This document shows positions 33,194 to 41,761 of a stretch of 64,000 nt of DNA, piece after piece. The translations under genes and the position numbers were made by a program. Position 1 is the first letter of the stretch. Every line of letters begins with the position of its first letter. Below the pieces are notes generated by a model. It saw only the letters and a list, made by a program, of their open reading frames with translations. It made no database searches and was not told the DNA's origin. Source of the DNA: Streptomyces vinaceus (GTDB taxonomy: Bacteria; Actinomycetota; Actinomycetes; Streptomycetales; Streptomycetaceae); contig NZ_CP023692.1 in assembly GCF_008704935.1 (NCBI RefSeq), positions 186,001 through 250,000 of the forward strand. The letters run 5' to 3'.

Positions 33194-34789
33194 GTGAGCA
33201 GCTTCCGCACCTCCTTCTCCCGGACCGCCCGCGTCTCCCGGACCGCCCGCGGCGCCCTGGCCGGTCTTCTGGCCGGGTTCACCGCGCTGGCCGTGGCCGA
33301 GCTGGCCGCCGGCCTCGTCCGGCCGGCCGCCGGGCCGGTGACGGTGGTCGGCGGTGCGGTCATCGACCGGACTCCGGCCCCGGTGAAGGACTTCGCGATC
33401 CGGACGTTCGGCGAGAACGACAAGACCGTCCTGCAGCTCGGGATCCTGCTCGTGCTGGCTCTGTTCGCGGCCGTCCTGGGTGTTCTGGCCCTGCGGTTCC
33501 GGCGGGCGGGGGCGGCCGGGGTCCTGGTGTTCGGGATGTTCGGCTCCGCCGCGGCCCTGAGCCGGCCCGACGCCCAGGGTGCCGGTGACGTGCTGCCTTC
33601 GCTCGTCGGCGCCCTGGCCGGTGCTGCCGTCTTGTACGTACTGGCGGGCAAGGCGGGCCCCGCGGACTCCGCAGCGGGTGTCGGGGCCGCCGCCGGCGGC
33701 TGGAGCCGGCGGGGGTTCCTCACGGCTGCGAGCGTGACCGCCGCGGGCGCTGTCGGCGCCGGGGCGCTGGGGCGGGCCCTGTCGGGGCGACGCGGCCGAG
33801 GCGCCATCGCCTCCCGCGACGCTCTCGTGCTGCCTGCCCCCGCCTCACCGGCTCCCGTGATTGCGGCCGGCGCGCAGTCGAGGGTTCCGGGGGTCAGCGC
33901 GTTCACCACGCCGAACCGGGACTTCTACCGCGTCGACACCGCCCTGGTCGTCCCCAAGGTCGACGCCGCGGCCTGGCGGCTGCGGATCCGCGGCAAGGGG
34001 GTGACCTCGTCCCGCTCCTACTCCCTCGCCCAGCTCCTCGCCCGTCCGCTGATCGAACGCGACATCACTCTGACGTGCGTCTCCAACGAGGTCGGCGGCC
34101 CCTACGTCGGCAACGCCCGCTGGCTGGGTGTTCCCCTGGCCGGCCTGCTGGCCGAGTGCGGGGTCGAGCCGCCGTCGAAGGGCGGCACGGCGGACCAGCT
34201 GGTGGCCCGTTCCGTGGACGGCATGACCCTGGGCTCCCCGGTCGAAGAGGTCATGGACGGCCGTGACGCGATGCTCGCGGTCGGCATGAACGGCGAGCCG
34301 CTCCCGTTCGAGCACGGCTTTCCCGTCCGCATGCTCGTCCCGGGCCTGTACGGCTACGTCTCCGCGTGCAAGTGGATCGAGGACATCGAGCTCACCACCT
34401 TCGACGCCTACGACCCGTACTGGGTCAAACGCAGCTGGGCCCGGCGCGCGCCGATCAAGACACAGTCCCGGATCGACACCCCCAAGCCCTTTGCCCGCCC
34501 CGCCGCCGGCACCGTCATGGTCGCCGGAGTCGCCTGGGCGCAGCACCGCGGCATCGCCCGCGTCGAGATCCGCGTGGATGAGGGCCCTTGGCAGGACGCC
34601 GACCTCGCCGCCCAGGACACGGCGGACACCTGGCGCCAGTGGTCCTACCGCTGGCAGGCCGCTCCGGGCGGCCACACGGTCACGGTCCGCGCCACCGACG
34701 GCGCCGGGGCGGTGCAGACCGAGCAACGCGCCCGGACCATCCCCGACGGGGCGAGCGGCTGGCACAGCGTCTTCGTCACCGTCCCCTGA
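33194..34789 (+). CDS. Membrane-anchored molybdopterin-dependent oxidoreductase (sulfite oxidase family)
   Basis: A 531-residue protein. Four N-terminal membrane helices (residues ~15-150) precede a Tat-like SRRGFLTAAS segment and the catalytic domain. The molybdenum ligand Cys lies in DITLTCVSNEVGGPYVGNA near residue 295. LTTFDAYDPYWVKRSW ends the catalytic core, and a SUOX dimerisation-like domain (VAWAQHRGIARVEIRVDEG) follows. The protein would face the outside of the membrane and reduce or oxidise an unknown substrate. A SigK-type promoter precedes its GTG. Confidence 0.85.
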   Translation: MSSFRTSFSRTARVSRTARGALAGLLAGFTALAVAELAAGLVRPAAGPVTVVGGAVIDRTPAPVKDFAIRTFGENDKTVLQLGILLVLALFAAVLGVLALRFRRAGAAGVLVFGMFGSAAALSRPDAQGAGDVLPSLVGALAGAAVLYVLAGKAGPADSAAGVGAAAGGWSRRGFLTAASVTAAGAVGAGALGRALSGRRGRGAIASRDALVLPAPASPAPVIAAGAQSRVPGVSAFTTPNRDFYRVDTALVVPKVDAAAWRLRIRGKGVTSSRSYSLAQLLARPLIERDITLTCVSNEVGGPYVGNARWLGVPLAGLLAECGVEPPSKGGTADQLVARSVDGMTLGSPVEEVMDGRDAMLAVGMNGEPLPFEHGFPVRMLVPGLYGYVSACKWIEDIELTTFDAYDPYWVKRSWARRAPIKTQSRIDTPKPFARPAAGTVMVAGVAWAQHRGIARVEIRVDEGPWQDADLAAQDTADTWRQWSYRWQAAPGGHTVTVRATDGAGAVQTEQRARTIPDGASGWHSVFVTVP

Positions 34790-34907
34790 GACCACCGGAC
34801 CCGGCCTCACCTCGGCGCGCGGTCCGGCCGGCACCACCACGAGATGCGAACCGTCTCGTCAACTCCCAAGCCCTCAAGCCCTCACACTCTCCAAGGAGAA
34901 ATTGATC

Positions 34908-35564
34908 ATGAACAGCATGCAGATCCGCCGTACCGGGATCGCCGTTGCGGCAGCCGTCCTGCTCCCCTTCTCGCTGGCCGCCTGCTCCGGTGCCTCCGGC
35001 GACACCGGGGCCGCCCCCGGCGCGACCGCGACCGCGGGCGGCTCGGCCGGTACGGACGCGAGCAGCCCTGCCGGAGACGCGATGACGATGGACCAGCCGT
35101 TCGGCCCGGCCTGTGCCGGCGTCCCGAAGGAGGGCGCCGGCTCGTTCGACGGTATGGCCAAGGACCCGGTGGCCACCGCCGCCTCCAACAACCCCGCGCT
35201 GTCCACCCTGGTGTCCGCGGTCAAGCAGGCCGGTCTCGTGGACACCCTGAACAACGCGAAGGACATCACCGTCTTCGCCCCGACCAACGCCGCCTTCGCC
35301 AAGATCCCGAAGGCCGACCTGGACAAGGTCCTCGCCAACAAGGAGCTGCTCACCAAGATCCTCACCTACCACGTCGTCGGCGAGAGGCTGACGCCCAAGC
35401 AGCTGGAGAACGGCTCCTTCGAAACCCTCCAGAAGGGCATGGTCACCACGAAGGGCTCCGGCGAGGCGTACAAGGTCAACGACACCGCCGCCGTGGTGTG
35501 CGGCAACGTCAAGACCGCCAACGCCGACGTCTACATCATCGACACCGTGCTGATGCCGAAGTAG
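34908..35564 (+). CDS. Fasciclin-domain (FAS1) lipoprotein, MPT83/MPT70-like
   Basis: A 218-residue lipoprotein. The lipobox is LAACSG near residue 25. A short Ser/Gly/Thr linker precedes one FAS1 domain: NNPALSTLVSAVKQAGLVDT, DITVFAPTNAAFAKIP, TYHVVGERLTPKQL and DVYIIDTVLMPK. The closest known parallel is mycobacterial MPT83/MPT70, surface proteins of the SigK regulon, and this gene lies two genes from sigK-rskA. GGAGAA lies before the ATG at 34908. No convincing SigK promoter of its own was found, so it may be cotranscribed with the oxidoreductase. Confidence 0.88.
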   Translation: MNSMQIRRTGIAVAAAVLLPFSLAACSGASGDTGAAPGATATAGGSAGTDASSPAGDAMTMDQPFGPACAGVPKEGAGSFDGMAKDPVATAASNNPALSTLVSAVKQAGLVDTLNNAKDITVFAPTNAAFAKIPKADLDKVLANKELLTKILTYHVVGERLTPKQLENGSFETLQKGMVTTKGSGEAYKVNDTAAVVCGNVKTANADVYIIDTVLMPK

Positions 35565-35599
35565 CAGGCGGCGGCGTCCGCACCGACGGACAGCGGTCC

Positions 35600-35628
35600 G
35601 GCCCCGCCTCGGGGAACGAGGCGGGGCC
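35600..35628. terminator. Terminator after the fasciclin gene
   Basis: A 12-bp perfect stem GGCCCCGCCTCG / CGAGGCGGGGCC with loop GGGAA lies between the convergent fasciclin and MerR genes. Confidence 0.75.
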
Positions 35629-35662
35629 GGGCCGGACCGGAGACCGTGCCGGGAGGCGACGG

Positions 35663-36637
35663 CTATGCGTCGCGGTCGTGCCGCAGGGCCTGGACCAGCC
35701 AGGGGTGGACCGGGCTCAGGCCCGGCACCACCTGCCAGCCGTTGACGATCCACACCAGCCGCCAGTACCGGTCCACGCGGGGGTCGTACGCTTCCTCGAA
35801 CCGCCGGGCCAGCCAGTCCCGGAACTCCGGATCAGGGGTGCGCGCGAGCACCTCGGCAAAGCGGTGCACGAGGTCGTCGACGACGCGTGCACCGCTGTCG
35901 CCGAGTGGATCGATGCCCGCCTCCATGGCCCGGGCCACCTTCTGACGGGTGAGGTCCATCAGTTCCGCGCCCACCTCGTCCTCGATGCCGAGCGGGCGTC
36001 CGGCGGCCTGGATCCCGGCCGTACGGCGCATCCGGACCCGGAACTCCTCGTCGCCCACCAGCTCGGCGAGCTCGACCCACGCGGCGACCTGCTCGCCGGA
36101 CGGATCGTCGGGGAGGTCGGGAGTGGCGGCGCGCACCATGGCCGCCGCGGCCGGATCGGCACCGGCGGCACCGGGGGTACCGGGGGTACCGGGGGCACCG
36201 GACGCGCCGAAGGTGCCCTCCACGAAATCGTCGATCAACCGTCGGCGTTCCTCGCCGGACAACTGCGTGAGCCTGTGCATGCGCTGTGTCTCCTCGGGAC
36301 TGGACCCGCCTCTGGCCACGGCTCGCAGAACGCTCCGACGCAGTTGCAGCACCCGGATCTCGACGTCCAAGGCGTCGGCGTGCGCCGCGGCGACTTCCGC
36401 CACCGACAGCTCACGGTCCAGCACACGTCGGACGGTGGGCAGGTCCACGCCCAGCTCACGCAGTGTGCGCAGGAGTTCCAGACGAAGCAGTGCGTCGAAG
36501 TCGTAGAGCCGGTAGCCGGCGGGACTTCGTGTGGTCGGCGCCACGACCCCCGAATCGGAGTAGAACCGGATGGTCCTCACGGACAGGCCGGTCCGCCGGG
36601 AGAGCTCCCCGATCGAGTAAAGGGTCGTCGCGTTCAT
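35663..36637 (-). CDS. MerR-family transcriptional regulator
   Basis: A 324-residue MerR protein. The helix-turn-helix opens with YSIGELSRRTGLSVRTIRFY and is followed by the wing SPAGYRLYDFDALLRLE. The long C-terminal effector domain has a Gly/Pro/Ala-rich loop (GTPGTPGAAGAD). It lacks the Cys triad of metal sensors, so the effector is probably an organic compound. The ATG at 36637 begins 7 nt after a -10 with an exact 19-bp spacer promoter, so the gene is likely autoregulated and leaderless. It converges on the fasciclin gene. Confidence 0.88.
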   Translation of the reverse strand: MNATTLYSIGELSRRTGLSVRTIRFYSDSGVVAPTTRSPAGYRLYDFDALLRLELLRTLRELGVDLPTVRRVLDRELSVAEVAAAHADALDVEIRVLQLRRSVLRAVARGGSSPEETQRMHRLTQLSGEERRRLIDDFVEGTFGASGAPGTPGTPGAAGADPAAAAMVRAATPDLPDDPSGEQVAAWVELAELVGDEEFRVRMRRTAGIQAAGRPLGIEDEVGAELMDLTRQKVARAMEAGIDPLGDSGARVVDDLVHRFAEVLARTPDPEFRDWLARRFEEAYDPRVDRYWRLVWIVNGWQVVPGLSPVHPWLVQALRHDRDA

Positions 36638-36644
36638 GTCCCGC

Positions 36645-36675
36645 ACTCTGCTGTCTCCAGTCACTGGAGACTCAA
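36645..36675 (-). promoter_or_regulatory. MerR-type promoter with 19-bp spacer and perfect palindrome
   Basis: Minus-strand TTGAGT (36670-36675), exactly 19 nt, CAGAGT (36645-36650), then 7 nt to the ATG. The spacer contains GTCTCCAGT-C-ACTGGAGAC (36653-36671), a perfect 9-bp inverted repeat. This is the standard MerR activation design. Confidence 0.75.
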
Positions 36676-36760
36676 GGCTATTCCCCGGCCGGACTCCGGC
36701 CGAGGGGCCGGCACGGGAAGACGCCCCGGCCTCTGCCGGGCATGAGGAGGGGTGGACGGG

Positions 36761-37594
36761 TCAGCGCAGTCCGGCGAAGAGATCGTTCTCGGGTACGGAC
36801 GCGCCGGTGGTGTCCTTGACCCGTACGAAGGTCTCCATCCCCATCAACGCGCCGAACCTCTCCTTGCCCATCCTGAGGAAGAAGATGTTCTCGCCCTGAC
36901 TGGCGTGCGCGGCCAGCGCATCGAACTTCTGGCCGCTGAAGGGGGTGGTGTCCACCCACGTGGTGATCTCGTCGTCGGGGAGGCCGATCTCGGCCAGCGC
37001 GGCGGCCTCGGCGGGATCCGGCTCCGGCATGTCCTCGGCGAACTCCCGCATGATCTCCCCGAACCGCCTCATCGCCGAGCGGGGCATCGTCGTCCAGTAC
37101 ACCTTCGGTGCCAGGTCGGTCATCTCCAGCGCCGCCATCGTGATGCGGTGGGCCTGGATGTGGTCGGGGTGGCCGTAGAAGCCGTTCTCGTCGTAGGTGA
37201 CGACGACGTCGGGCCGGTAGTGCCGCATGAGCTCCGCGAGGCGGGCCGCGCCTTCCGCCACCGGAGTCTGCCAGAAGGAACCGGGGGCGTCGTTGCTCGG
37301 CCAGCCCATCATTCCGGAATCGGCGTAGTCCAGCGTCTCCAGGTGGCTGATCTTGAGGACGTCACAGCTCGCCTCAAGTTCTTGACGGCGCATCAGGGCG
37401 ACGGCCTCGGGATCGTGCCCGGGATCCCCCGGCTTGGAGCCCCCCGGTCCGTCACCGCAACGGCCGTCGGTACACGTCACGAGAACCGTGCGCATGCCTT
37501 CCGCCGCGTACCGGGCGAGGACCCCTCCGGTTCCGGTGGCCTCGTCGTCGGGGTGGGCGTGCACTGCCATGAGCGTCAAAGGTCGGTCGGTCAT
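36761..37594 (-). CDS. PIG-L family deacetylase (mycothiol-conjugate amidase-like)
   Basis: A 277-residue zinc deacetylase. Metal ligands are in MAVHAHPDDEATGTGG and GHPDHIQAH. The central DYADSGMMGWP and TYDENGFYGHP are typical of PIG-L/MshB/Mca enzymes. SVPENDLFAGLR closes it in the manner of Mca. It probably removes an acyl group from a mycothiol conjugate, or from GlcN-type substrates. It is shorter than the standard Mca (about 290), so it may be a paralogue. AGGAGG lies 8 nt before the ATG. Confidence 0.82.
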   Translation of the reverse strand: MTDRPLTLMAVHAHPDDEATGTGGVLARYAAEGMRTVLVTCTDGRCGDGPGGSKPGDPGHDPEAVALMRRQELEASCDVLKISHLETLDYADSGMMGWPSNDAPGSFWQTPVAEGAARLAELMRHYRPDVVVTYDENGFYGHPDHIQAHRITMAALEMTDLAPKVYWTTMPRSAMRRFGEIMREFAEDMPEPDPAEAAALAEIGLPDDEITTWVDTTPFSGQKFDALAAHASQGENIFFLRMGKERFGALMGMETFVRVKDTTGASVPENDLFAGLR

Positions 37595-37898
37595 GAAACG
37601 GTCCTCCTGCAGAAGTACTTCGTCGTATGAGTGCGTGGCGGGCGTACCGCGGTCCCGGGGCCCGGATCCCGGCGGGGCGGACGACCTCGCGGCCCCCGTG
37701 TTCCCGCCCGTACGGCGCCGGTCCTCCGTCGATGCAACCGCGTCGGCCGGCCCGGCTGTTCCCAGCACGACCTCTACGACCCCAACCGCATCATCGACGG
37801 ACCGGAAGACGGCTTCATCATAAAGATCGACTGACGCAGACGTTCAACAACGTTCGACAGCGGCGGCCCGAAGCCCGCGCGGGAGTGTGCCGGGTGTT
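37595..37898. other. Gap with a protein-like C-terminal fragment
   Basis: No intact gene. On the plus strand the 25 codons ending at 37834 read HDLYDPNRIIDGPEDGFIIK, which has protein-like composition but no matching upstream part. It may be the tail of a lost gene. Confidence 0.3.
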
Positions 37899-38327
37899 TC
37901 ACGCCAGGCGGGCGGCGATGAGCTCTTCCCAGGAGCGGATGAAGGCCGGGTACCCGGCGGCGAACTCGTCGAGAGCCTCGGCCGCGTCCGGGGTGAGGGG
38001 CGTCATGTCGTAGGTGACCGTCACCTCGCTGCCCGCCCCGGTCGCTGCCAGCGTGACGGCGACCGTACCGGCCCGGACGCCCGGGGTGATCCGGGCGTAG
38101 GAGACCGACCTCGGGAAGTCTCGGGAGGCGACCAGCCAGGTCGTCTCCTCTTCGCTCGACGCGGTGAGCCAGACGGTTCCCGGAGCGGTGTCGTCCGGCG
38201 TCTCGACCGGGAACACGGGTTCCCAGCCCGGCACCCAGTCGCGCTCGCCCCGGGCGGTGAAGAGCCGGAAGGCCGCTTCGGGCGGCAGCGGGAGGTTCAG
38301 CGTAGCGCTCACGATACGACGGTTCAT
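37899..38327 (-). CDS. SRPBCC-domain protein
   Basis: A 142-residue START-like protein. The opening VSATLNLPLPPEAAFRLFTA and GERDWVPGWEPVF are typical. The central strands carry SYARITPGVRAGTVAVTL and EVTVTYDMTPLT. It may bind a hydrophobic ligand. The function is unknown. It starts at the ATG at 38327. Confidence 0.78.
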   Translation of the reverse strand: MNRRIVSATLNLPLPPEAAFRLFTARGERDWVPGWEPVFPVETPDDTAPGTVWLTASSEEETTWLVASRDFPRSVSYARITPGVRAGTVAVTLAATGAGSEVTVTYDMTPLTPDAAEALDEFAAGYPAFIRSWEELIAARLA

Positions 38328-38458
38328 CGAGTCTCCGGTCCGTGGGTGTCGGCGGCGGCCGCGCATGCCCTGCAGGGCGCCACGCGCAACTCTGCCAGCG
38401 CGCTCGCGCCGTCGCCGGGCAAGGACCACGGGTCCCGGCCCGCCGATCTCGCGGAGCC

Positions 38459-39721
38459 CTACACGGCACTCTCCTGAGCGCGGTCACCGGCCGGGGCCAC
38501 GGCACTGAGCGCCGCCTCGACCCGACGGTTGCCGGTCATGGTCGCGGTGATGGCCGTCATGGCGAGGAGGAGGCCGGCGGCGACGTAGAGCGGGGTGCGT
38601 ACGTCGTAGACGGTGGCCAGCCAGCCGCCCAGGAAGGCGCCGAACGGGGCTGCGCACATGGCGAGCATGCGGGAGGTGGACGCGACCCGGCCCATCAGGT
38701 GGGCGGGGACGATCGCCTGCCGGAGGGAGGGCGCGAGCACCATCGTGGCGCCCATGCCCGCTCCGCAGACGGCGAGCGCGAGGCCGGCGACGTACGGGTT
38801 CGGGGCGGCGGCGAGGCCCAGCACGGCGAGTCCCTCGACTGCGGCCGTGCAGGTGAGCGCCGTTCCGGTGCCCAGCCGGCGGCCGAGGAAGGAGGCGATG
38901 CCCGCGCCGAGCAGCCCGCCGGTGGCCTCCGCCGTGAGGAGCAGGCCGAAGCCGAAGGTGCCGATGCCGAGCCGCTCGTGCGCGAAGAGGGCGAGTACGG
39001 TCTCCACGGCGACGAAGGCGACGTTCCCGACGGCCGGACGCAGCGCGAGTCCGAGCAGGAGCTGATCCCGGAACACGTACGAGGCCCCGGCCCGCGCCTG
39101 CCGCAGCAGCGACTCCCGGGCCTGCGGTACGGGCCGGGCCGTGGCGGGCAGCGACCGTACGAGCAGCGCGGAGAGCGCGAACGACACCGCGTCGGCGAGC
39201 AGCGGAACCGCCCTGCCGAGCGCGAGCAGGGCGCTGCCCGCGGGCGGCCCCGCGAAGCCCGACGCGGCGGTCTGGGTGCCGCGCAGGCGGGAGTTGGCGC
39301 GCTCCAGGAGCGCGGGGTCTCGGCCGAGCAGGTCCGGCAGGTAGGCCGTGGCGGCCGTGTCGAAGAAGAGTCCGCCGAGGCCGAGCAGGAAGGCGAGGGC
39401 CGCGAGCAGGGGAATGCTCAGCACGTCGAGCACGGCCGCCGCCGCGGGTATCGCGAGCAACACCGCGCGTGCCGCGTCCGTGACCCACATCGTGCGCCGG
39501 CGGTCCCAGCGGTCGACCAGCGCACCGCCGAGCACCCCGAAGAGCAGCCACGGGAGCGTTCCCGCGGCCGTGACGACGGCGAGCGCCATCGGGTCCCGCG
39601 TCAACGTCAAGGCGAGCAGCGGCAGCGCGGCATGCGAGACCCCGTCGCCGAGCGAGGACACGGTCTGGGCCGTCCACAGCCGTCCGAACCCGGCCGGAAG
39701 CTTTCGAACGTCTGAAGTCAC
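38459..39721 (-). CDS. MFS transporter
   Basis: A 420-residue protein with 12 membrane helices. The opening GRLWTAQTVSSLGDGVSHAA and the loop LVDRWDRRRTMWVTD (A-motif) are typical of Streptomyces drug exporters of the DHA3/enterobactin-exporter type. The GTG overlaps the stop of the upstream ArsR-like regulator (GTGA), so both are one unit and the regulator probably represses both. Confidence 0.88.
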   Translation of the reverse strand: MTSDVRKLPAGFGRLWTAQTVSSLGDGVSHAALPLLALTLTRDPMALAVVTAAGTLPWLLFGVLGGALVDRWDRRRTMWVTDAARAVLLAIPAAAAVLDVLSIPLLAALAFLLGLGGLFFDTAATAYLPDLLGRDPALLERANSRLRGTQTAASGFAGPPAGSALLALGRAVPLLADAVSFALSALLVRSLPATARPVPQARESLLRQARAGASYVFRDQLLLGLALRPAVGNVAFVAVETVLALFAHERLGIGTFGFGLLLTAEATGGLLGAGIASFLGRRLGTGTALTCTAAVEGLAVLGLAAAPNPYVAGLALAVCGAGMGATMVLAPSLRQAIVPAHLMGRVASTSRMLAMCAAPFGAFLGGWLATVYDVRTPLYVAAGLLLAMTAITATMTGNRRVEAALSAVAPAGDRAQESAV

Positions 39722-40257
39722 TTGGCGTCCCTTTCGGCCTGCGCGCGCGATGACGGGTGGAACAGTGCGAACACGAGCGACGCGTCCGGCAGCGACGGAT
39801 CGGACAGTTCCCGGTACTCGTCCGCCAGGGCCTGAAGCCTCGCGCCCAGCTCCGCGAACTGCTCGTCGGTGAGCCGCAGATGGGCCATCCGTACGTGCCG
39901 CTCACCGTCCGCCGGCGCCGCCTCCAGGTCCGCCACCGCGTGCCGCATCAGCACGTCCGGGCCTCCCTCGCCCGGATCCGGCAGCTCGATCGACCGCGCG
40001 GCCATCGCGTAGTACCGCTCGGTGACCCCCCGGACCTTCCGCGTCCGCACCACCTTCACCAGGCCGGCCCGCTCCAACAGCCGTACGTGGTAGCTGGAAC
40101 TCCCCTTCGCGAGGCCGACTCGCTCGGCGATCTGCGTGATCGTCGCGGGCTCGAAGCGGAGCACGGCCATGATCCGGTGACGCGTGAGGTTCGAAACGGC
40201 GCGCAACTGCTCGTCCGTGGTGACGTGGAACGTCTCGGGAAGCTCGTCGGTAGGCAT
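39718..40257 (-). CDS. ArsR-like winged-helix regulator
   Basis: A 179-residue regulator. The DNA-binding part is SNLTRHRIMAVLRFEPATIT then IAERVGLAKGSSSYHVRLLE, with the wing TRKVRGVTERYYA. No metal-binding Cys set is visible. It probably senses an exported compound and represses itself and the downstream MFS gene through the perfect repeat at 40264-40287, which lies 7 nt before the ATG. Confidence 0.85.
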   Translation of the reverse strand: MPTDELPETFHVTTDEQLRAVSNLTRHRIMAVLRFEPATITQIAERVGLAKGSSSYHVRLLERAGLVKVVRTRKVRGVTERYYAMAARSIELPDPGEGGPDVLMRHAVADLEAAPADGERHVRMAHLRLTDEQFAELGARLQALADEYRELSDPSLPDASLVFALFHPSSRAQAERDAK

Positions 40258-40263
40258 GGGTCT

Positions 40264-40287
40264 AATGGTCAACACTTCTTGACCATT
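40264..40287. promoter_or_regulatory. Operator of the ArsR-like/MFS operon
   Basis: AATGGTCAA-CACTTC-TTGACCATT is a perfect 9-bp inverted repeat with six-base spacer, immediately upstream of the regulator start. TTGACC may double as the -35 of a divergent reading. Confidence 0.7.
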
Positions 40288-40435
40288 GCGCAAGAGGTTT
40301 GCGCTCGGAGTTCACAGGACGGCTACGGACGCCCCGGCGCTCCGACGCCGACGCCCTGACGTCCCAACGCCGACGCCCCGACGGGAGCCTCGGTCAGAGG
40401 ACGGCCCGGCAGTGCCGTATGGTGGGGTTTACCGA

Positions 40436-40512
40436 CGCGGGGTGGAGCAGCTCGGTAGCTCGCTGGGCTCATAACCCAGAGGTCGCAGGTTCAAATCCTG
40501 TCCCCGCTACCA
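40436..40512 (+). tRNA. Initiator tRNA-fMet (CAU)
   Basis: 77 bases fold into a complete cloverleaf with encoded CCA. The anticodon loop CTCATAA lies on a stem with the three G-C pairs of initiator tRNAs (GGG/CCC). C1 is unpaired against T72, another initiator feature. The D arm is AGCAGCTCGGTAGCT and the T loop is GGTTCAAATCC. No integrase or att duplication lies next to it. Confidence 0.97.
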
Positions 40513-40517
40513 CATCG

Positions 40518-40553
40518 GAAGGGCCCGGATCCTCATATGGATCCGGGCCCTTC
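40518..40553 (+). terminator. Strong terminator of the tRNA
   Basis: GAAGGGCCCGGATCC / GGATCCGGGCCCTTC is a perfect 15-bp stem with loop TCATAT, 5 nt after the CCA end, followed by TGTCGTG. Confidence 0.9.
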
Positions 40554-40645
40554 TGTCGTGCCGGGGCAGCGACCACGCCGGTGGGTAGGGGTCCGCAGGG
40601 GTTCGCAAGGGTTCGTAGGGGCGCCGACCTGGACAGGATCGACGC

Positions 40646-41761
40646 ATGTATTCCGTGAAGAAAGTTCTGACGGCCACCGCCGCGGCGCTCCTCGCCCTCG
40701 CCACTCCGGCGGTCGCCGTCCCCGCGACGTCCACCGCCGATGCCCACCCCTCCTCGTCCGCCGCGTCACCGCGCCCCTGCAACGGCGCCGCTACCTGCTA
40801 CGTCGACGTGACGGTCGCTCAGGTCTGGGTGAGTCCCGAACAGGTCCGGCCCGTGGACGCTCCGGCGACCACCAATCCGGCGGACGTCCGCGGCTGGTTG
40901 GCCACCATGTCCCTGGACGAGCGGCGTGACGTCGCCGGGGAGACGCAGGCTCTCCACGGCGTACGGGTGACCGTCGACCGGACCGAGTGGCAGGGCGGTC
41001 TGCTCTGGGACCACGTATGGGTCCACGACCAGCCCACACCCAGGGACCAGGCGGGCCGGGGCGCCTACCCGGGCTGGATCCCCGACCGGCAGCTGACCTC
41101 GGAGCACCGGCGTCCGCCCGGCGGTACGCACGAGGAGCGCGTTGCGCGGCCCACGGCCCGGGGCTTCGCCACCGCCCGGGCCGCGCTCTCCGGCCGCCCG
41201 TCCGGGCAGGTGGCCGAGTACTCGTACAACACCTCCTTCCCGGTGAAGGCCGGTCCGGTGCCCGGGGTCGTCTCCGCCTACTCCCCCAGCGGTGGCCGGC
41301 TGTTCTTCAGGGCCGATGATCTGGCGAGGGTGCCGGCCGCCCCGAGCGGCGCGGACGTGGTCGCCGCCGCGCGCGCCTTCCTGGGTCTGCCGTACTTGTG
41401 GTCGGGAACCTCCGGATTCGGCTACGACTGCTCCGGTCTCACGGGCCAGGTGTACTCCGCTCTCGGCGTGACGATCCCCCGGGACGCACAGCCGCAGTTC
41501 GACGCGGGCGGCGGGCAGGTTCCCGCCGGCTCGGCAGCGGGGGTGCGGATCACCGGTACGGAGGACCTCAGGCCCGGCGACATCGTCGCCTTCCGCCCCG
41601 CGACCGGAACCGAGGTCACCCACGTCGGCATCTATACGGGGACGAGGAACGGCGAACCGATGATGATCAACTCTCCTCGGACCGGCGACCCGGTCAGGGA
41701 GGAGCCCATCGGTTCCACCGGTCGCGTCTACGTGGGTGCCACCCGCTTCCTCACCCGTTGA
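40646..41761 (+). CDS. NlpC/P60 cell-wall endopeptidase
   Basis: A 371-residue secreted enzyme. The signal peptide reads VLTATAAALLALATPAVAV. Two SH3b-like segments occupy residues ~45-230. The C-terminal catalytic domain has the Cys in GYDCSGLTGQV, the His in VTHVGIYTG, and the third polar residue in INSPRTGDPV. It should cut gamma-D-Glu-meso-DAP-type stem peptides outside the cell. Its start lies within 94 nt of the tRNA terminator. Confidence 0.9.
   Translation: MYSVKKVLTATAAALLALATPAVAVPATSTADAHPSSSAASPRPCNGAATCYVDVTVAQVWVSPEQVRPVDAPATTNPADVRGWLATMSLDERRDVAGETQALHGVRVTVDRTEWQGGLLWDHVWVHDQPTPRDQAGRGAYPGWIPDRQLTSEHRRPPGGTHEERVARPTARGFATARAALSGRPSGQVAEYSYNTSFPVKAGPVPGVVSAYSPSGGRLFFRADDLARVPAAPSGADVVAAARAFLGLPYLWSGTSGFGYDCSGLTGQVYSALGVTIPRDAQPQFDAGGGQVPAGSAAGVRITGTEDLRPGDIVAFRPATGTEVTHVGIYTGTRNGEPMMINSPRTGDPVREEPIGSTGRVYVGATRFLTR

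Noticed and set aside
40436..40512. A genomic island inserted at the tRNA gene
   Set aside because: The initiator tRNA has no integrase, duplicated 3' end or composition change next to it.
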